64,000 nt of DNA. It comes from Nemertoderma westbladi. Lineage: Eukaryota; Xenacoelomorpha; Nemertodermatida; Nemertodermatidae. The DNA is taken from contig JAUCBJ010008787.1 in assembly GCA_032718475.1 (NCBI GenBank), positions 1-64,000 of the forward strand, given 5' to 3'. The translations under genes and the position numbers were made by a program. This document shows positions 1 through 11,276 of the stretch, in pieces. The notes beneath the pieces were generated by a model. That model was not told where the DNA came from and did not search any database. It worked only from the letters and a program-made list of their open reading frames with translations. Position 1 is the first letter of the stretch. Each line of letters begins with the position of its first letter.

Positions 1-214
1 AAAATGAGTTTAATAATGTGGTATTATATAATAATAATATAATGTATAAAATATAAACGCAATGTCAATGAATCTAAGGTACACATTGCATAATATACAT
101 GGATGTAATAGCCCTCCACCATCTGCTTAATCCCACTATGCAAACAATGAATACATACATTGTGATGGGGTGCTTTACACTAATATTGATGCGGCATTAT
201 TGCATACTACACCA
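1..214 (-). repeat. 3' LTR (last ~6 bp outside window)
   Basis: Same sequence as 5060-5273. It ends on the plus strand with ACACCA at 209-214 and is followed at once by the polypurine tract (215-230, read as AAGGGGGGCA toward the LTR on the minus strand), which primes plus-strand synthesis. Confidence 0.93.
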
Positions 215-231
215 TGCCCCCCTTAAGTCTT
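215..231 (-). other. polypurine tract
   Basis: On the minus strand the bases AGACTTAAGGGGGGCA abut the 3' LTR start, the expected position and composition of a plus-strand primer. Confidence 0.75.
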
Positions 232-300
232 TTTAGTTCGATATGAGCCCATTCCCCTATGAGTCCTTTAGTATCAATATCGTTTGTGAGTCATATATAT

Positions 301-1479
301 TCATAACATTAGTCTATCGGGTTTTTTTTTATCACGCTTGCTGCGTCTTACATAAGTCCAAACGCCATCACCGTCGATGTCATCATGATCATTGTCGCTG
401 TATTGCTTCTGATCGTGATCTATACTATTACCACCTTGTTGGACTACTTCCTCCTTGTTCTCTGGTTCTCTGTGGTTTTCTGGTTCTCCATCGCTAAGAA
501 GGCGAAGGAAGCGGCGGTTTCTCCAGTACTCTCGTCCATTGTCAGCAGCAATTAGGTAACTGCGGTTCCTTGAACAATCCTTGATAATAGTACCTATCAG
601 GTCCCATTTCTTCGTCTGGTGGTGCTGAATTCTGACTCGGTCTCCTTGTGTGAAATTGGTTATTTCACGAGTACCTCTGTCATACAATTCCTTTGAGATT
701 CTCTGATTATGTGCGGCTTTAACATCGGCAAATTGTATATCATGTTCATCTACATTTTTGAATGATGTTGCAGACGTTGGCAACTTACTTCTCAACTGCC
801 TCCCTATGAACCGCTGAGCCGGGCTGAGACCATCGGCACGGGGTGTGTTTCTGTATTCCAGTAACGCGTTTGCGAATTCATCTGTCGAAATGTCGCCCTT
901 TGGACATACCTTTACAACCAAATCTTTGATACATCTTACTGCCGCTTCTGCGTATCCATTGGATTCATGGTTATATGGTGAAGATGGTTGATGGTTAATT
1001 CCCCATTCTTGACAAAAGTTTTTAAATTCAGTTCTAAATTGTGGCCCCCCATCCGTTGTGAGCCTATCAGGAATGCCCATATTTGTAAACCAAACTCTGA
1101 ATTTCTTCTTAGTAGTATAGGTGTCAACCCCACCGTGCCCACATTCGAAAACATCAGGCCATCCTGAGTATTTATCGGTGATAACTAGATATTCTTTAGC
1201 AGCATGGGCGAAGAAATCAGCCGCTATTGATTCACCAGGCCTTGTGGGTCGCACATCAGCCATCATAGGTTCCTTCCGATTACTAGCTTTATGGACCTCG
1301 CACTCATTACACTCCGAAACTAATGTCCCTATGTCATTGCTGATCCCAGGCCAAAAGACGCACATCCGTGCCCTTCTGAGGGCTCTGTCACGCCCTTGGT
1401 GTGCTGCATGCAATTCTTTTAAAACAACTTTACGCATGGCTACGGGTATAACAATGCGATTCTCTGCATACATGACCAC
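301..1479 (-). pseudogene. Ty3/gypsy integrase domain of pol
   Basis: Integrase inserts the element cDNA into the host genome. The frame holds an N-terminal zinc-binding module (HAAH ... CNEC, about residues 24-60), then the catalytic core with Asp in IAADFF, Asp in TTDGGPQF and Glu in NHESNGYAEAA, spaced as in the D,D(35)E family. A basic C-terminal tail ends in RRSKRDKKKPDR. It is in a different frame from the reverse transcriptase ORF and overlaps it by about 40 bases, so pol is not continuous. A frame change between RNase H and integrase is not normal for the family, so I read it as an inactivating indel near 1500-1530. Methionine at the listed start is not a true initiator; the domain would be released from a polyprotein. 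Confidence 0.88.
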
Positions 1480-3422
1480 ATTGTCAACAATTGATAGCCC
1501 ATAACGAAAATAGATATGAAAAGATATGGTCTTAACATTTCACTAACCATGTGTTTGGTGGGTGGAAATCCTGAAGCGATTAGCTTACGAAGTTCAAAAT
1601 AAGCTGGGTCACGATTTGCCTCTTGTTTAACCTTTTCCCAGCCTACACCCTTGGTGTTTGTCGTGGGTGGAGAGACATTTACTGTATTAAGGCTGTGTGC
1701 TGCGCTTAACAATGAGGTGTGAGCGAACTCTTCTATTTCGGTCTCACCTTGTTCATCTTCTGTCGTTGGATGTGAAACTGGGAACCTAGAAAATGTGTCT
1801 ACTACTGTATGTGTAATTCCTTGTCTCCATATAGCAGAAGGTCTGTAGCAGGCAAGCTTTTCTTTTAAACGAATGATTCGTGGTGTCTCGATTTGGTCTA
1901 ATGTTTTTCCATTGATGATGGATATGAGAGGTTTATGGTCTACAATGAGCTCAAAATGAGCCCCCTGAAGAAATAATTTGCTCTTGTGAGTGGCCCATAC
2001 TACGCCAAGGAGTTCTATTTCAGTAGCTGAGTATCTCGATTCAGTTGTCGTCAATGTTCTAGAACCGCACTGCAGTAGCTTCCATATACCTGCTTTGTCT
2101 TGTTGCCATAGTGCAAATCCTAGACCTTTTGATTGGGCTGCATCGGTTTCTAACCGTAGTGGAGCGTCAGGTATGAAGTTAGTGAGTACTCTAGGGGACA
2201 TAAGGATCTCTATTATTGATTTAAAAGCCTTTCTTTGGTCTGCTTCCCATATAAACCGGGTCTTATGCGAGGTTAGAGCCATAAGAGGTTTTGCTGCTTG
2301 TGCCAAGTCTGGTGTGAAGGCCTGAAATTGTTGGATAAGGCCACAGAATGATCTCACATCAGTTGTTGACTTCGGCTCGGGGAAGTTTCTGAGTGCACTT
2401 GTCAGGGAAGGGTTAACACTATAACCATTTTGGTTGACAACATAACCGCACCATTCTACTTCAGGTTGCCCAAACATGAATTTGCGCTTACTAAGCGTTA
2501 TACCATTGTCATTAAAACGTTGTAAGATAGAACGCACCCTCCGTTCATGATCATCTATGTTGGTGTCATATACGATGACATCTTCAACCACCTTCTTAAA
2601 ATTATCAACGCCTTCCATGGCAGTGTCGCCTCCGCTATCGTGCTCATCACCGGCGCTAGACAATCCCATGGGGTTTCTGAGAAATTGTTCTCTGCCCCAT
2701 GGTGTGATGAAAGTAGTCATATCTCGTGCACTATCAGTAAGCGGAACTTGCCAATACCCATGTCGTGAATCCATTGTAGTAAAAATAGTCATACCATTAG
2801 GAATTTTGGCTACTTCATTTTTGGGTACTTTCGATGGGTGCACTGGCCTTTTTACATACTTATTCAAAGCTGTGAAATCTACTGTTATTCTTGGCTCTGA
2901 TAAGTTCTTTTTAGGTGTTACCACCATTGGATGTATCCAATTGGTGACCTCTGTTATTGGTACCTTCCTCGTGATGCCGTTTCTCCTCATCTTCTCCAGC
3001 GTTTCTTTCACCTTATCCTCCCAATGGATGGGAACGTTATATGGTTTAAATTTTTTTACTGGAATTGCCCCATCTTCTAATATAATATCCATAGGCGGCC
3101 CACTCATGGGTCTCAGTGGACCTTCATCCGCGAAAACGTCTGGGAAATCATGTATGAGTGCTTCCTTCATAGCAGTAACCTTTCGTTTCATTGCATCATC
3201 TTTACTGTTATTATTGGAATCTGACTCCGTGGCTGTCTTCACATTATTGCCTGACGCCATAGGTATCAATGACAACGAAGACACACTTGCTTTACAACTG
3301 CCATCACATCTGGCTTGTGGCCATCCTTGAGGTATGAGGCCTAGAATAATGCACCCTTCATAACTTAATATTGGATTATTTGTATAATCCAGCACATGTG
3401 CCTTGCATTGGTATTCTTTCAC
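1440..3422 (-). pseudogene. Ty3/gypsy reverse transcriptase-RNase H part of pol
   Basis: The ORF begins within the C-terminal part of the aspartic protease (ILSYEGCIILGLI, the LGL helix), followed by reverse transcriptase: TTMDSRHGYWQVPL carries the first catalytic Asp, at about residue 220. The usual Y/F-x-D-D box reads VVEDVIVYD, so its first aspartate is a glutamate. RNase H follows (LETDAAQSKG, TEIELLGVVWA, IVDHKPL). The reading frame is -1 relative to gag, overlapping the gag stop by three bases, so expression would need -1 frameshifting inside the protease. I see no clear heptameric slippery site at the overlap. The ORF ends in an out-of-frame tail where integrase starts. Confidence 0.88.
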
Positions 3423-4936
3423 ACAAGTCTCAGTGTAAGCTTAACCTTTCCATGAGACTCTAACGGCTTTGCATCTGGGCCGATAAGCGTATCGCTATCG
3501 GGAATCATCATAAGCCCCCCAGCATCATTATTTCCCAATTCGGCGAGATCTTGAAGTCTGATAGCATTGCGTTTTGCTCCTGTGTCTGCTAACCATTGTC
3601 TGCTACCACTGCGTCTGCTATTTTCGGTATTGGTTGTGTATAGTGTGATGAGCTTAGTCTCATTATTATCGTAAACAGTAGATATTTCGATGCTTTTAAC
3701 GTCAATACTGTTAACCGGTTGCCTACTGGCCGGTTTTTTATTGACACGACACATCTTTATAAGATGGCCCCTTTTGCCGCAGTTAAAACAATCAACATTT
3801 TTTGCGAAACATTTATCTTTACCATGTGGACGTCCGCAATTCTGACATGAAATGCCAGGAGAGTCCCTTACTATCTGCTGCATTTGTGATTTGTATGCCG
3901 ATCTTTTGACTGCACATAACAATTCCCCATTCACTTTTTCGGTATCTGAAATAGACATAGAAGCTACTGGATTATATAACACGCCTGGCTTCTCTAGCAC
4001 CATATCTACAGACTGTCTAGCCTCGAGTGCTCTGGTTGTCGCGAGAACATCTGCAATTGTTAGACAGTTCATTGGTGTCTTGAGCACCTCTTGGCGAAGT
4101 TTAGACTCTCTTAGGCCTGCCATGAATTGTGTTAATAGGCGATCATGTCGATGTATGTCAGCTTTATCACATATTTCTTTTACATCGCACGCCCTATCTA
4201 GAGCTTGAAGCGTCATGTAAAACTGTGTTATGTTTTCACCTGGCTGTTGCTTTCTCTGCACGAAAGCAACTCTATCTAATAACTCATGTCGTTCACCACG
4301 TAGATAATTACGCATGCATTTCAGGATATAATTGGTGTCGTCACGTGGCCCTATCACAATTATACCTTCAGCCCATAGCTTTGTCCACTCAGGGTCCAAA
4401 GCCGACCTTAAGACTCCCCTCCGGGCGTCTATGTCTGCATCATTTAACCTGGTGCCTGCGGCGAAGTCATGCCATCGCTGTTGCCAGTCCTCGAAATCGG
4501 TCAATGTGAGACCTGCTGGTGATCTTAGGACAGGGGTGTCCATCTGGCGGGGTCTTGGCTTACCCATTACTTGTGCGGCACTCGTCATTGGTAGGCGAGC
4601 CTTTAGCTCTTCCCGCTTGTTACCGATGTACTTCTGGAAGTATATTGTTAGTTTTTGTAAGTTTGTTACATACCTTTCAGTGGCGTCATCCTTTTGTTCA
4701 TCAAGACCGACGATTTCGTCATGACATGCGGCATACCTTTCAATAGCCTTCAAGAAAAGGTTAAGTGCAGTATCTAGCGCTTCCACTTCAACATTTCCTT
4801 GTCTGTCGTGGTCTAAGTCTTCAAAGGCAGTAATCTCAGACCGTAATGCAGCTTCTGTTCGTGTACAGTTACTTTTGTACCCTCTTCTACTGGCCTTTAA
4901 CCTTCTCAGCTCATCTTCTGTGCCGTCAGTTGACAT
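3419..4936 (-). CDS. Ty3/gypsy Gag with N-terminal part of aspartic protease
   Basis: Gag packages the element RNA into virus-like particles. I chose the ATG at 4936; the frame opens 5 codons earlier without one. A capsid-like helical region (about residues 120-310, with LTDFEDWQQRWHDFA and GENITQFYMTLQAL) precedes two zinc knuckles around residues 360-395: C-x2-C-x3-H-x4-C (CQNCGRPHGKDKC), then C-x2-C-x4-H-x4-C (CFNCGKRGHLIKMC). Near residue 448 is the protease active site WLADTGAKR (DTG). The frame stops before the protease ends; the rest lies in the -1 frame of pol. The gag frame itself is uninterrupted. Confidence 0.9.
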   Translation of the reverse strand: MSTDGTEDELRRLKASRRGYKSNCTRTEAALRSEITAFEDLDHDRQGNVEVEALDTALNLFLKAIERYAACHDEIVGLDEQKDDATERYVTNLQKLTIYFQKYIGNKREELKARLPMTSAAQVMGKPRPRQMDTPVLRSPAGLTLTDFEDWQQRWHDFAAGTRLNDADIDARRGVLRSALDPEWTKLWAEGIIVIGPRDDTNYILKCMRNYLRGERHELLDRVAFVQRKQQPGENITQFYMTLQALDRACDVKEICDKADIHRHDRLLTQFMAGLRESKLRQEVLKTPMNCLTIADVLATTRALEARQSVDMVLEKPGVLYNPVASMSISDTEKVNGELLCAVKRSAYKSQMQQIVRDSPGISCQNCGRPHGKDKCFAKNVDCFNCGKRGHLIKMCRVNKKPASRQPVNSIDVKSIEISTVYDNNETKLITLYTTNTENSRRSGSRQWLADTGAKRNAIRLQDLAELGNNDAGGLMMIPDSDTLIGPDAKPLESHGKVKLTLRLV

Positions 4937-5040
4937 GATTACTAATGCCACATAAGTAACACAGATTTATTTTAACATTTCAAACTTACATTAATAATGA
5001 AAATTATTGAAAAATTCAAACTTATATAAAATTGCTTAAA

Positions 5041-5053
5041 CACAACTGCGCCA
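5041..5053 (-). other. candidate tRNA primer-binding site
   Basis: On the minus strand TGGCGCAGTTGTG directly abuts the 5' LTR end (...TATACCA). It begins with TGG, complementary to a tRNA 3' CCA. I cannot name the tRNA. Confidence 0.65.
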
Positions 5054-5273
5054 TGGTATAAAATGAGTTTAATAATGTGGTATTATATAATAATAATATA
5101 ATGTATAAAATATAAACGCAATGTCAATGAATCTAAGGTACACATTGCATAATATACATGGATGTAATAGCCCTCCACCATCTGCTTAATCCCACTATGC
5201 AAACAATGAATACATACATTGTGATGGGGTGCTTTACACTAATATTGATGCGGCATTATTGCATACTACACCA
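5054..5273 (-). repeat. 5' LTR (220 bp)
   Basis: Full LTR with TGGTRTA terminal inverted repeats, TG...CA ends and an AT-rich interior. It matches 1-214 throughout the shared span. Confidence 0.93.
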
Positions 5274-5859
5274 AGCAGTTATGTATATGTATGTTTGTAG
5301 GGTTCCGTGTGGATCAAAATTGGGCCTATATTGATGGTAGTTGGACTGTTAATAGCCATTAGCTGTTATTATACCCAATATGGCTTCTAGCTATATAACA
5401 TTTGTTTTTACTGTTGTAACAAGTTAGGAACTTAACCAACTTGCTAGTAAGAGACGACCTTGTTAATTTTTAAATTTTCCTCTTGGGCAATGTTAGGTAA
5501 GTATCTGGTAAACATTAGTGACCAACCAGCTGGCTGCCAAAGCTTACCCCATCTCTTGGTGCCTGTGGGACACGATTTTAAATCAACCATTATATTTCAT
5601 GTCCCACAGCTTGATACCCATCTATCCGCCACAACCATATCTGATTTCATTGCCAATTCCAAATAGGCCAACAACTTTTCAATAGAACCTATACTTCAGC
5701 CACTGAGCAGTGAGCAGCTTCAGTGAGTTTCAACCTACACTGACGAATAAGCCTGGCGCAATATCTCTGCTTCCGGCTTCTTTGCTTCATGTTACCAAAA
5801 ACGTTTCCTTGATGTTTCCGTATTTTAGCTTAACAGCTACTCCTACTATAACACACCAT
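5274..5859. other. no gene seen
   Basis: Single-copy-looking AT-rich sequence flanking the LTR element. No open frame, repeat or RNA I can support. Confidence 0.5.
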
Positions 5860-6000
5860 TCATTGGAAGCTCTTTATCTGCAGTATAAGACCTGGAAGAG
5901 GGAAAAATATGAAGAGCAGGTTCGTGAAGAAAGTTCCACCTTCAAACCTCTCATATTCTTCACATTTGTTGTGCATCAGGTCCAGAGGGCGTTTAGGTGA
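5860..6000 (+). pseudogene. possible retroelement ORF tail
   Basis: The frame reads HSLEALYLQYKTWKREKYEE followed by REESSTFKPLIFFTF. It resembles the K-x-x-K-Y-x-x-R-...-F-x-P-L-V-F-x-T-x-G tail common at the C-terminus of some invertebrate mobile-element ORFs, but the Gly-Gly that normally follows is missing. Short and isolated; recognition is from pattern memory only. Confidence 0.3.
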
Positions 6001-8575
6001 TTGATGAGGATTTTAATTGATATTTCAAACTGTAGAGACACAGATGTAATGTTTCCACAATGAGTTAAATAAATCAAATGGACTCCAGGTAAAGGTTATC
6101 GAAGCAAAGAGGTTGTGCTGGCTAACCATTGAATCTGGTTGTGATAAACTGAAACAAGTTCAGGCATACTTGCATGGTTCTCTTTCCATGTATATCTGCC
6201 ATAAACTGCTGCTGTATCTCACCTCCAAATACTTCCCTCGCTTCCGCTCTACTCAAATTTCACAAATGGTTAAACCCTTAAACTACAGCAATATCATACT
6301 ATTTTTGTTTATTTATGTTGTACTTCATAACCAACTTTATGGTGTGATAATTATACACACACATTTCACATTGTGCTTGCATTTGTAATTCAGTAATTTC
6401 ATAATGCTGCAGTATTCAGTAATATTTTAAGTAATATATATACAGTAAAGTACAATTTTTTTTCCCTTCAGAAATACTCACTATACTTAATTTTTAATTT
6501 ACATTATTTACATACAACTTTTATGCCCACCACCAACACTGTCGATAGAAACTAAAAAGGCAAAAAGGGCGGTAAATTTTAAATATTGTGTATTAATTTG
6601 GTTTGCCAGTTTGTGTAGCAATGAACAGCTGATGTACCACTGAACTGGGGGGTTTTATGGGGGTGTGGGTGGGCAGTCCAGCGCCATCCTCCATCCCCAG
6701 ACCGCTGCGCCACTTGGTCTGCGACATTCGCAGGCAGTGTGAGGTTCCCCGAACAATCGCAAACAGGACTCGGGAGCGAACCAGCCCATTACTGTGGAAT
6801 TGGGCTTGCCCCACGAGTGGTGTAACCTGGCCGCGACTACCCAGAGAAATCAGAAATCTGTTTGCCTGCAGGGCTAAGACGCCACCACACAACACCACGA
6901 ACGGCAAGAAGTCCCCACGACGAGTGGTCACTGCAGCGGAGTATAAGTACAATTGAATAGTATAATTATATTTTTTATGAAATAAACACATTTATATATA
7001 AATTGGTGGTGAGATTATGGTATATAATTTCAAATACATGCATATTTAATGTATAAATATGTATAATGCAACAATAGCCAACTTGATATTTGTTGCGATA
7101 ATGATTTTAGAAATCATGAGAGAGCGAGGACAAACTATAATTATAGTTTGATATTGAATCAGGAACAATATATTTGTATGCGAAATTGCACGATTGCACG
7201 AAATACATTATATTACTAAAATAATTACTTTATTTTGTTAATATTTGTTTACTAATTCTGTTCGTTCCTCTCTTTAATCATTCCAATTAATTCGAGCTAT
7301 TAATTCCCTTCGACAATATATAGATAGACAAGGTAAACTATTTCCCTTTAGCTACAAATGGTCATAATGCAATGGTGTTTCAATGATAATAATACTACAT
7401 CTCAGGATAGTAGTTTGTTAGGCACCATCTGCCATAGTTCAAGAAACATTGCCTCAGAGAATTAAGAACAAAGGAATTAGTTAAATGAATGTCACAATAC
7501 ACGCTTCTCTTCGATAATATTAAACAAGTTCCCTTACTGAATGATTCCTGTGTTTTAATATTTAATATACCATTTGGGGGTACATTGCATTTGCCATGGC
7601 CAACTGGCATCATAGGTTTCATGCCATGCATTGAAATTGATTTACATAGGGATGGATATATGACCAGCTGGTAGTTGATTGTTTACCTAATATCCACATA
7701 AAAAAACCTAACAGGACTTAATATATTATAAGATAATCAGGCGGTTAGGACAGCATGAATTGTCTGAAGGAGAGCGCCAACCAATGTGGTTGGTTACATC
7801 AGAAGCGTTGTCCATTGATGTATCCCGAGGATGCATCATTCAAAACTAATTAACTATCAAGGGTATGAAAACCACCTGGAATCACACCTTCTCTAAAGGT
7901 TTATTCCTGGAGGCTGGAGATTCTGTGCTGCTGCCATATGGAACATTTTGAGGGATTTTTACTGCAGATTAAATCAGATCCCATGATAGCACATACCGAA
8001 AGATACTATTCAGTGATCATGGGATACGATACAATGGTCATTTAACAACCGAGACATTGTACAATATCGCTGGTGACAATGATTGCTAAAAAAAACAGCA
8101 TCACCCTGCAGACACAATGTATAACACTTGCTGGAAAAGGTTTCCGGACAATTGTGACCCGGACAATTGCGACCCATGATATTAGATAAATTTGCCGGCT
8201 GAACACAAACTGAATACAAAGGTGATTCATTGTGTGGCTGGCCGGAGATGCATCCTAGCCATGGCCGATTGAAAAATGAATGGGTTTCAGACCTATAATT
8301 AGTTTGTTTGATATGGTTGATATTGGGGGTGGTCACAAGAAAAAATTGGGCTCAAAAGGGGACAATGGCCACAAACGAGAAGGAACATTTACTGTTTTGG
8401 TTAGAAACTCTGTCACTGTGACTGCCCCTTTCACATAATGGCACAAATGAAAAAATTACAGCAAAATACACGTTTTAAAATACATTTTTTGTGAACATTT
8501 CACCACCCTCCCATTACATTGACTTAAAAAATGTTGATTTTTCGGTTTGGTCGCTCAATACATCATCACAAAGTT
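6001..8575. other. non-coding stretch with a GC-richer island at 6640-6960
   Basis: Mostly AT-rich with stops in all frames. The 6640-6960 island is open in two frames on opposite strands (99 and 132 codons), but neither product is recognisable and the openness fits composition. A GGTTCGCTCCC-like word on the minus strand near 6775 recalls a pol III B box, but I found no convincing A box. Confidence 0.4.
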
Positions 8576-8663
8576 GATACAAATTAATATTGCCAATGAA
8601 ACCAGATACAAATTAATATTGCCAATGAAACCAGATACAAATTAATATAGCCAATGAAACCAG
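8576..8663. repeat. 29-bp tandem repeat, 3 copies
   Basis: Unit GATACAAATTAATATTGCC plus AATGAAACCA, repeated three times with a single T-to-A change in the last copy. Confidence 0.9.
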
Positions 8664-10689
8664 ATCCAATATCAAAGAGTGTAAAATTCCGCCGAAGCTA
8701 TTACATTATTTATTTTTAGTCTATGTAGTTAAGATTCCATGTCAAAGTTTCCACATAGTCAAAGCTTCCACACATTATTTTAACAATTTAATGATGTGTG
8801 AAAGCGTCCACATCCACAACATGGGCCAAAGGTTCTACAATAAATATTTACTTAAGGTTATTACAAACAGAGCCAGATTTGATAATAGATAATGGATGGC
8901 ATTAGCACTATAGCACAACATGTCCTGAGTATTATATGGATATCTGTCGGCGTTATTCAATTTCGTATTACTTAACAAAATTATCTCTCTCTCCCCGGTG
9001 TCTTTAATTTTTTTAATTTTACTAACAGTATTTAACAGGGTAGACTAGTCTCCCAGATTGATTATAATTTTGACTACTTACTGTTGAACAGATAGACAGA
9101 CACATGTCGTTCTCTATTTCCAGTTGGTCAAATATACATTCATCTGCATGTGATATTGGCCGTCTTACCACTTTTTTAATTCTTTAAAAAGATGCAGATC
9201 GGTTGTATTAATTATGAATGATGCAAAATTAATGAAAGTGGAAACATTTCGTTCTCACAAATCCACTTAAGCTGAAACTTCGCAGATTTCCTACGACTAA
9301 ACAGCATTTTTATGATGCTGATGAATAATATTAGCATTTCTCCAATCTGCCACACACTTATCCTCAGTCAATTTCAGTGTTCGCTGTTCACAAATCATCC
9401 GCAGCCACTCATGCTCCAGAAGCATAAGTGAATGCCAGTGGACTTAGGTTCTTGAAAACTGCTGAAATTGTTCTGTGACGCCATAGAAACTAACAGAAAT
9501 GGAAAACTGTGCCTATCACAAAAATGCATCTCATTACTACCACGTCCTACTTATTACATATTGTAGCAAACTAGAAAACGACAATAATTAAACAGATACC
9601 ACCTGGGACACGCGAAGAACGCGATTCGATAGGACTGCTGAACCATTCCTACTGTTATTACTTCCTCTGCCCCCATCCCATACCGAGCAAATGAAACCTC
9701 CGATACTACAGAAACATAACATTTTAACTATGAATAATTAAATAGTGATTCTAAATTATTAATGTCAAATTATACTTTCAGTGCGACTCGTCGACAAAAT
9801 GATGCTGTTCTTTATGTAAGCTTTTCAGCTTTTCCCATTATATTATCTTGCTTTATTTCGTGTTACAAAGATTTTATTGTATTAATTGGCGTTCTAATAT
9901 TAATTGGATCTCCAATCATCTGTGATATGTCACTAACAAAATATTATGATGGCTTGGTATCACAATTTAACTTTAGTTAACAAACAGCCCACTTTTTAAC
10001 CAAACTACAATTATTTTCAAAGGGGTGGGTTGGGTTTGGATGATTTTCGCATAACTAATCATTTGTTCATCATAAAGATTATTGTCATGGCAGGCAGATG
10101 TAACCTAATTAAGAGAATAATCAAGCATGATGTGATGACTGCTCTCACGTTTACCAGAGATCAATCTGATATAGTTGGTTCATGGGCACATTTTCTTTAT
10201 CTATATCCTTATCTACCATAGTCTGAGGGCCACAAATTGGCTATTTCAGGGTTAAATACAAACGGATCATTTTCATATGGTGTGAAACCCGACCACTTGA
10301 TGAGAATTCACTAGCATCCATAGGACACAGTGTAGGAGTTATGCCCATTGACAATCCATGAAACATATAGATCTCCTAGTTTTAGTAGCCGAAGTGCTCA
10401 TGCGTTTGAGAAACAAGTCAGTTTGCTTCTGTCAAAAAAGAGGGGGTTCCATAAGATTCGTTAACGGCCTAGCTTATATACCCCAAACTTATCAACATTG
10501 CTGTAGTGAAGTAATGTCGAAAAATTACTTTGGGTATATATATACTCAACTCAACAAATATAAAAAATAGTAAGAGTTTGGAGGGAAAGAATTAATAGAT
10601 TGACATTTGGAATAGTATAAGTTCAGTTTGGCTCTCGAGAGGCATAAAAACTAAAATCATGGCCCAGTTTACTAAATCTTTATCGTATC
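8664..10689. other. no gene seen
   Basis: AT-rich sequence with only short open frames (longest about 72 codons), none recognisable. Confidence 0.5.
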
Positions 10690-11276
10690 TTAAATCTGAG
10701 GATACCATCTGAGGAATGGTTCGTTAAACCATTCCTGTTCAGTCCTTTCCTGCTCTGTAGTGTAAGGTATATTTGGGCAGTCTGGGGGATCATTGGCGCA
10801 GCCTAGGAGATCTTCGAATCGAAATGTGTTTCTAGTTGACCAGCTTCGATGGGGGCCACTGTGGGTTTGCGGTCTCGGAAGAGATCCCAAGGTTTAACTT
10901 CAGCTTTACTCAGCTTCTCAGTCAATTGTTGTTCCTCGAATAATTCGCGTTTACTCTTTATAACCAGTTTATATTGTTTCCGTAATTCCCAAAAGCGTTG
11001 TTTATTATTATCCGACTCATTTCGTTTTGTCATTGCTTCTATAAGACTGGCCTTGAGAACTTTACATTCTGCGTCGAACCATGGTTTATTAGAGTGTTTA
11101 TGTGAGCGTTTCGGTACAGTTGAGTTTACTATGGCATTGGTTAGTAGTTCGTTAGCCGCATCCAGATCATTGTTATTTATTGACTCAATAATTACTTCCC
11201 CACTTTTTATTACTTTATTACTTCCACATCTACCACTTTTCAAACCTAATTTTGGCCAGAATCCATAACATATCAA
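10690..11276 (-). pseudogene. LINE ORF2 fragment, linker between endonuclease and RT
   Basis: Minus-strand frame with KPWFDAECKVLKASLIEAM, FWELRKQYKLVIKSKRE and KPWDLFRDRKPTVAP, the typical endonuclease-to-RT linker of non-LTR retrotransposons (PWFD...C, basic helices, then W-x-x-hydrophobic). A second frame at 10690-10890 continues it (FEDLLGCAND), so there is a frameshift near 10810. No RT motifs follow; it is a truncated relic of unknown clade. Confidence 0.65.

Larger units (their letters stand above)
1..5273 (-). mobile_element. Ty3/gypsy-type LTR retrotransposon, frame-broken
   Basis: Nearly complete element read on the minus strand: 5' LTR at 5054-5273, gag-protease, reverse transcriptase-RNase H, integrase, polypurine tract, then the 3' LTR, which runs off the window start by about 6 bases. 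The order PR-RT-RH-IN and the HHCC plus D,D,E integrase define Ty3/gypsy (Metaviridae). The LTRs begin TGGTGTA and end TATACCA. The two LTR copies look identical over the 214 bases present, so the insertion is young, yet pol is interrupted by a frame change near 1500-1530. The target duplication cannot be checked because the left flank is outside the window. Confidence 0.93.

Noticed and set aside
2557-3330. 257-codon plus-strand ORF
   Set aside because: Antisense to the Ty3/gypsy reverse transcriptase with no domain of its own.
5274-5280. Target duplication of the Ty3/gypsy element
   Set aside because: The left flank is outside the window, so it cannot be tested.
6593-6991. Overlapping 132- and 99-codon ORFs on opposite strands
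   Set aside because: No recognisable domain; the local GC rise explains the lack of stops. Left as a compositional island.
9305-9330. CTGATGA near 9312 as another hammerhead
   Set aside because: No GAAA, no stem II and no paired stem I nearby.
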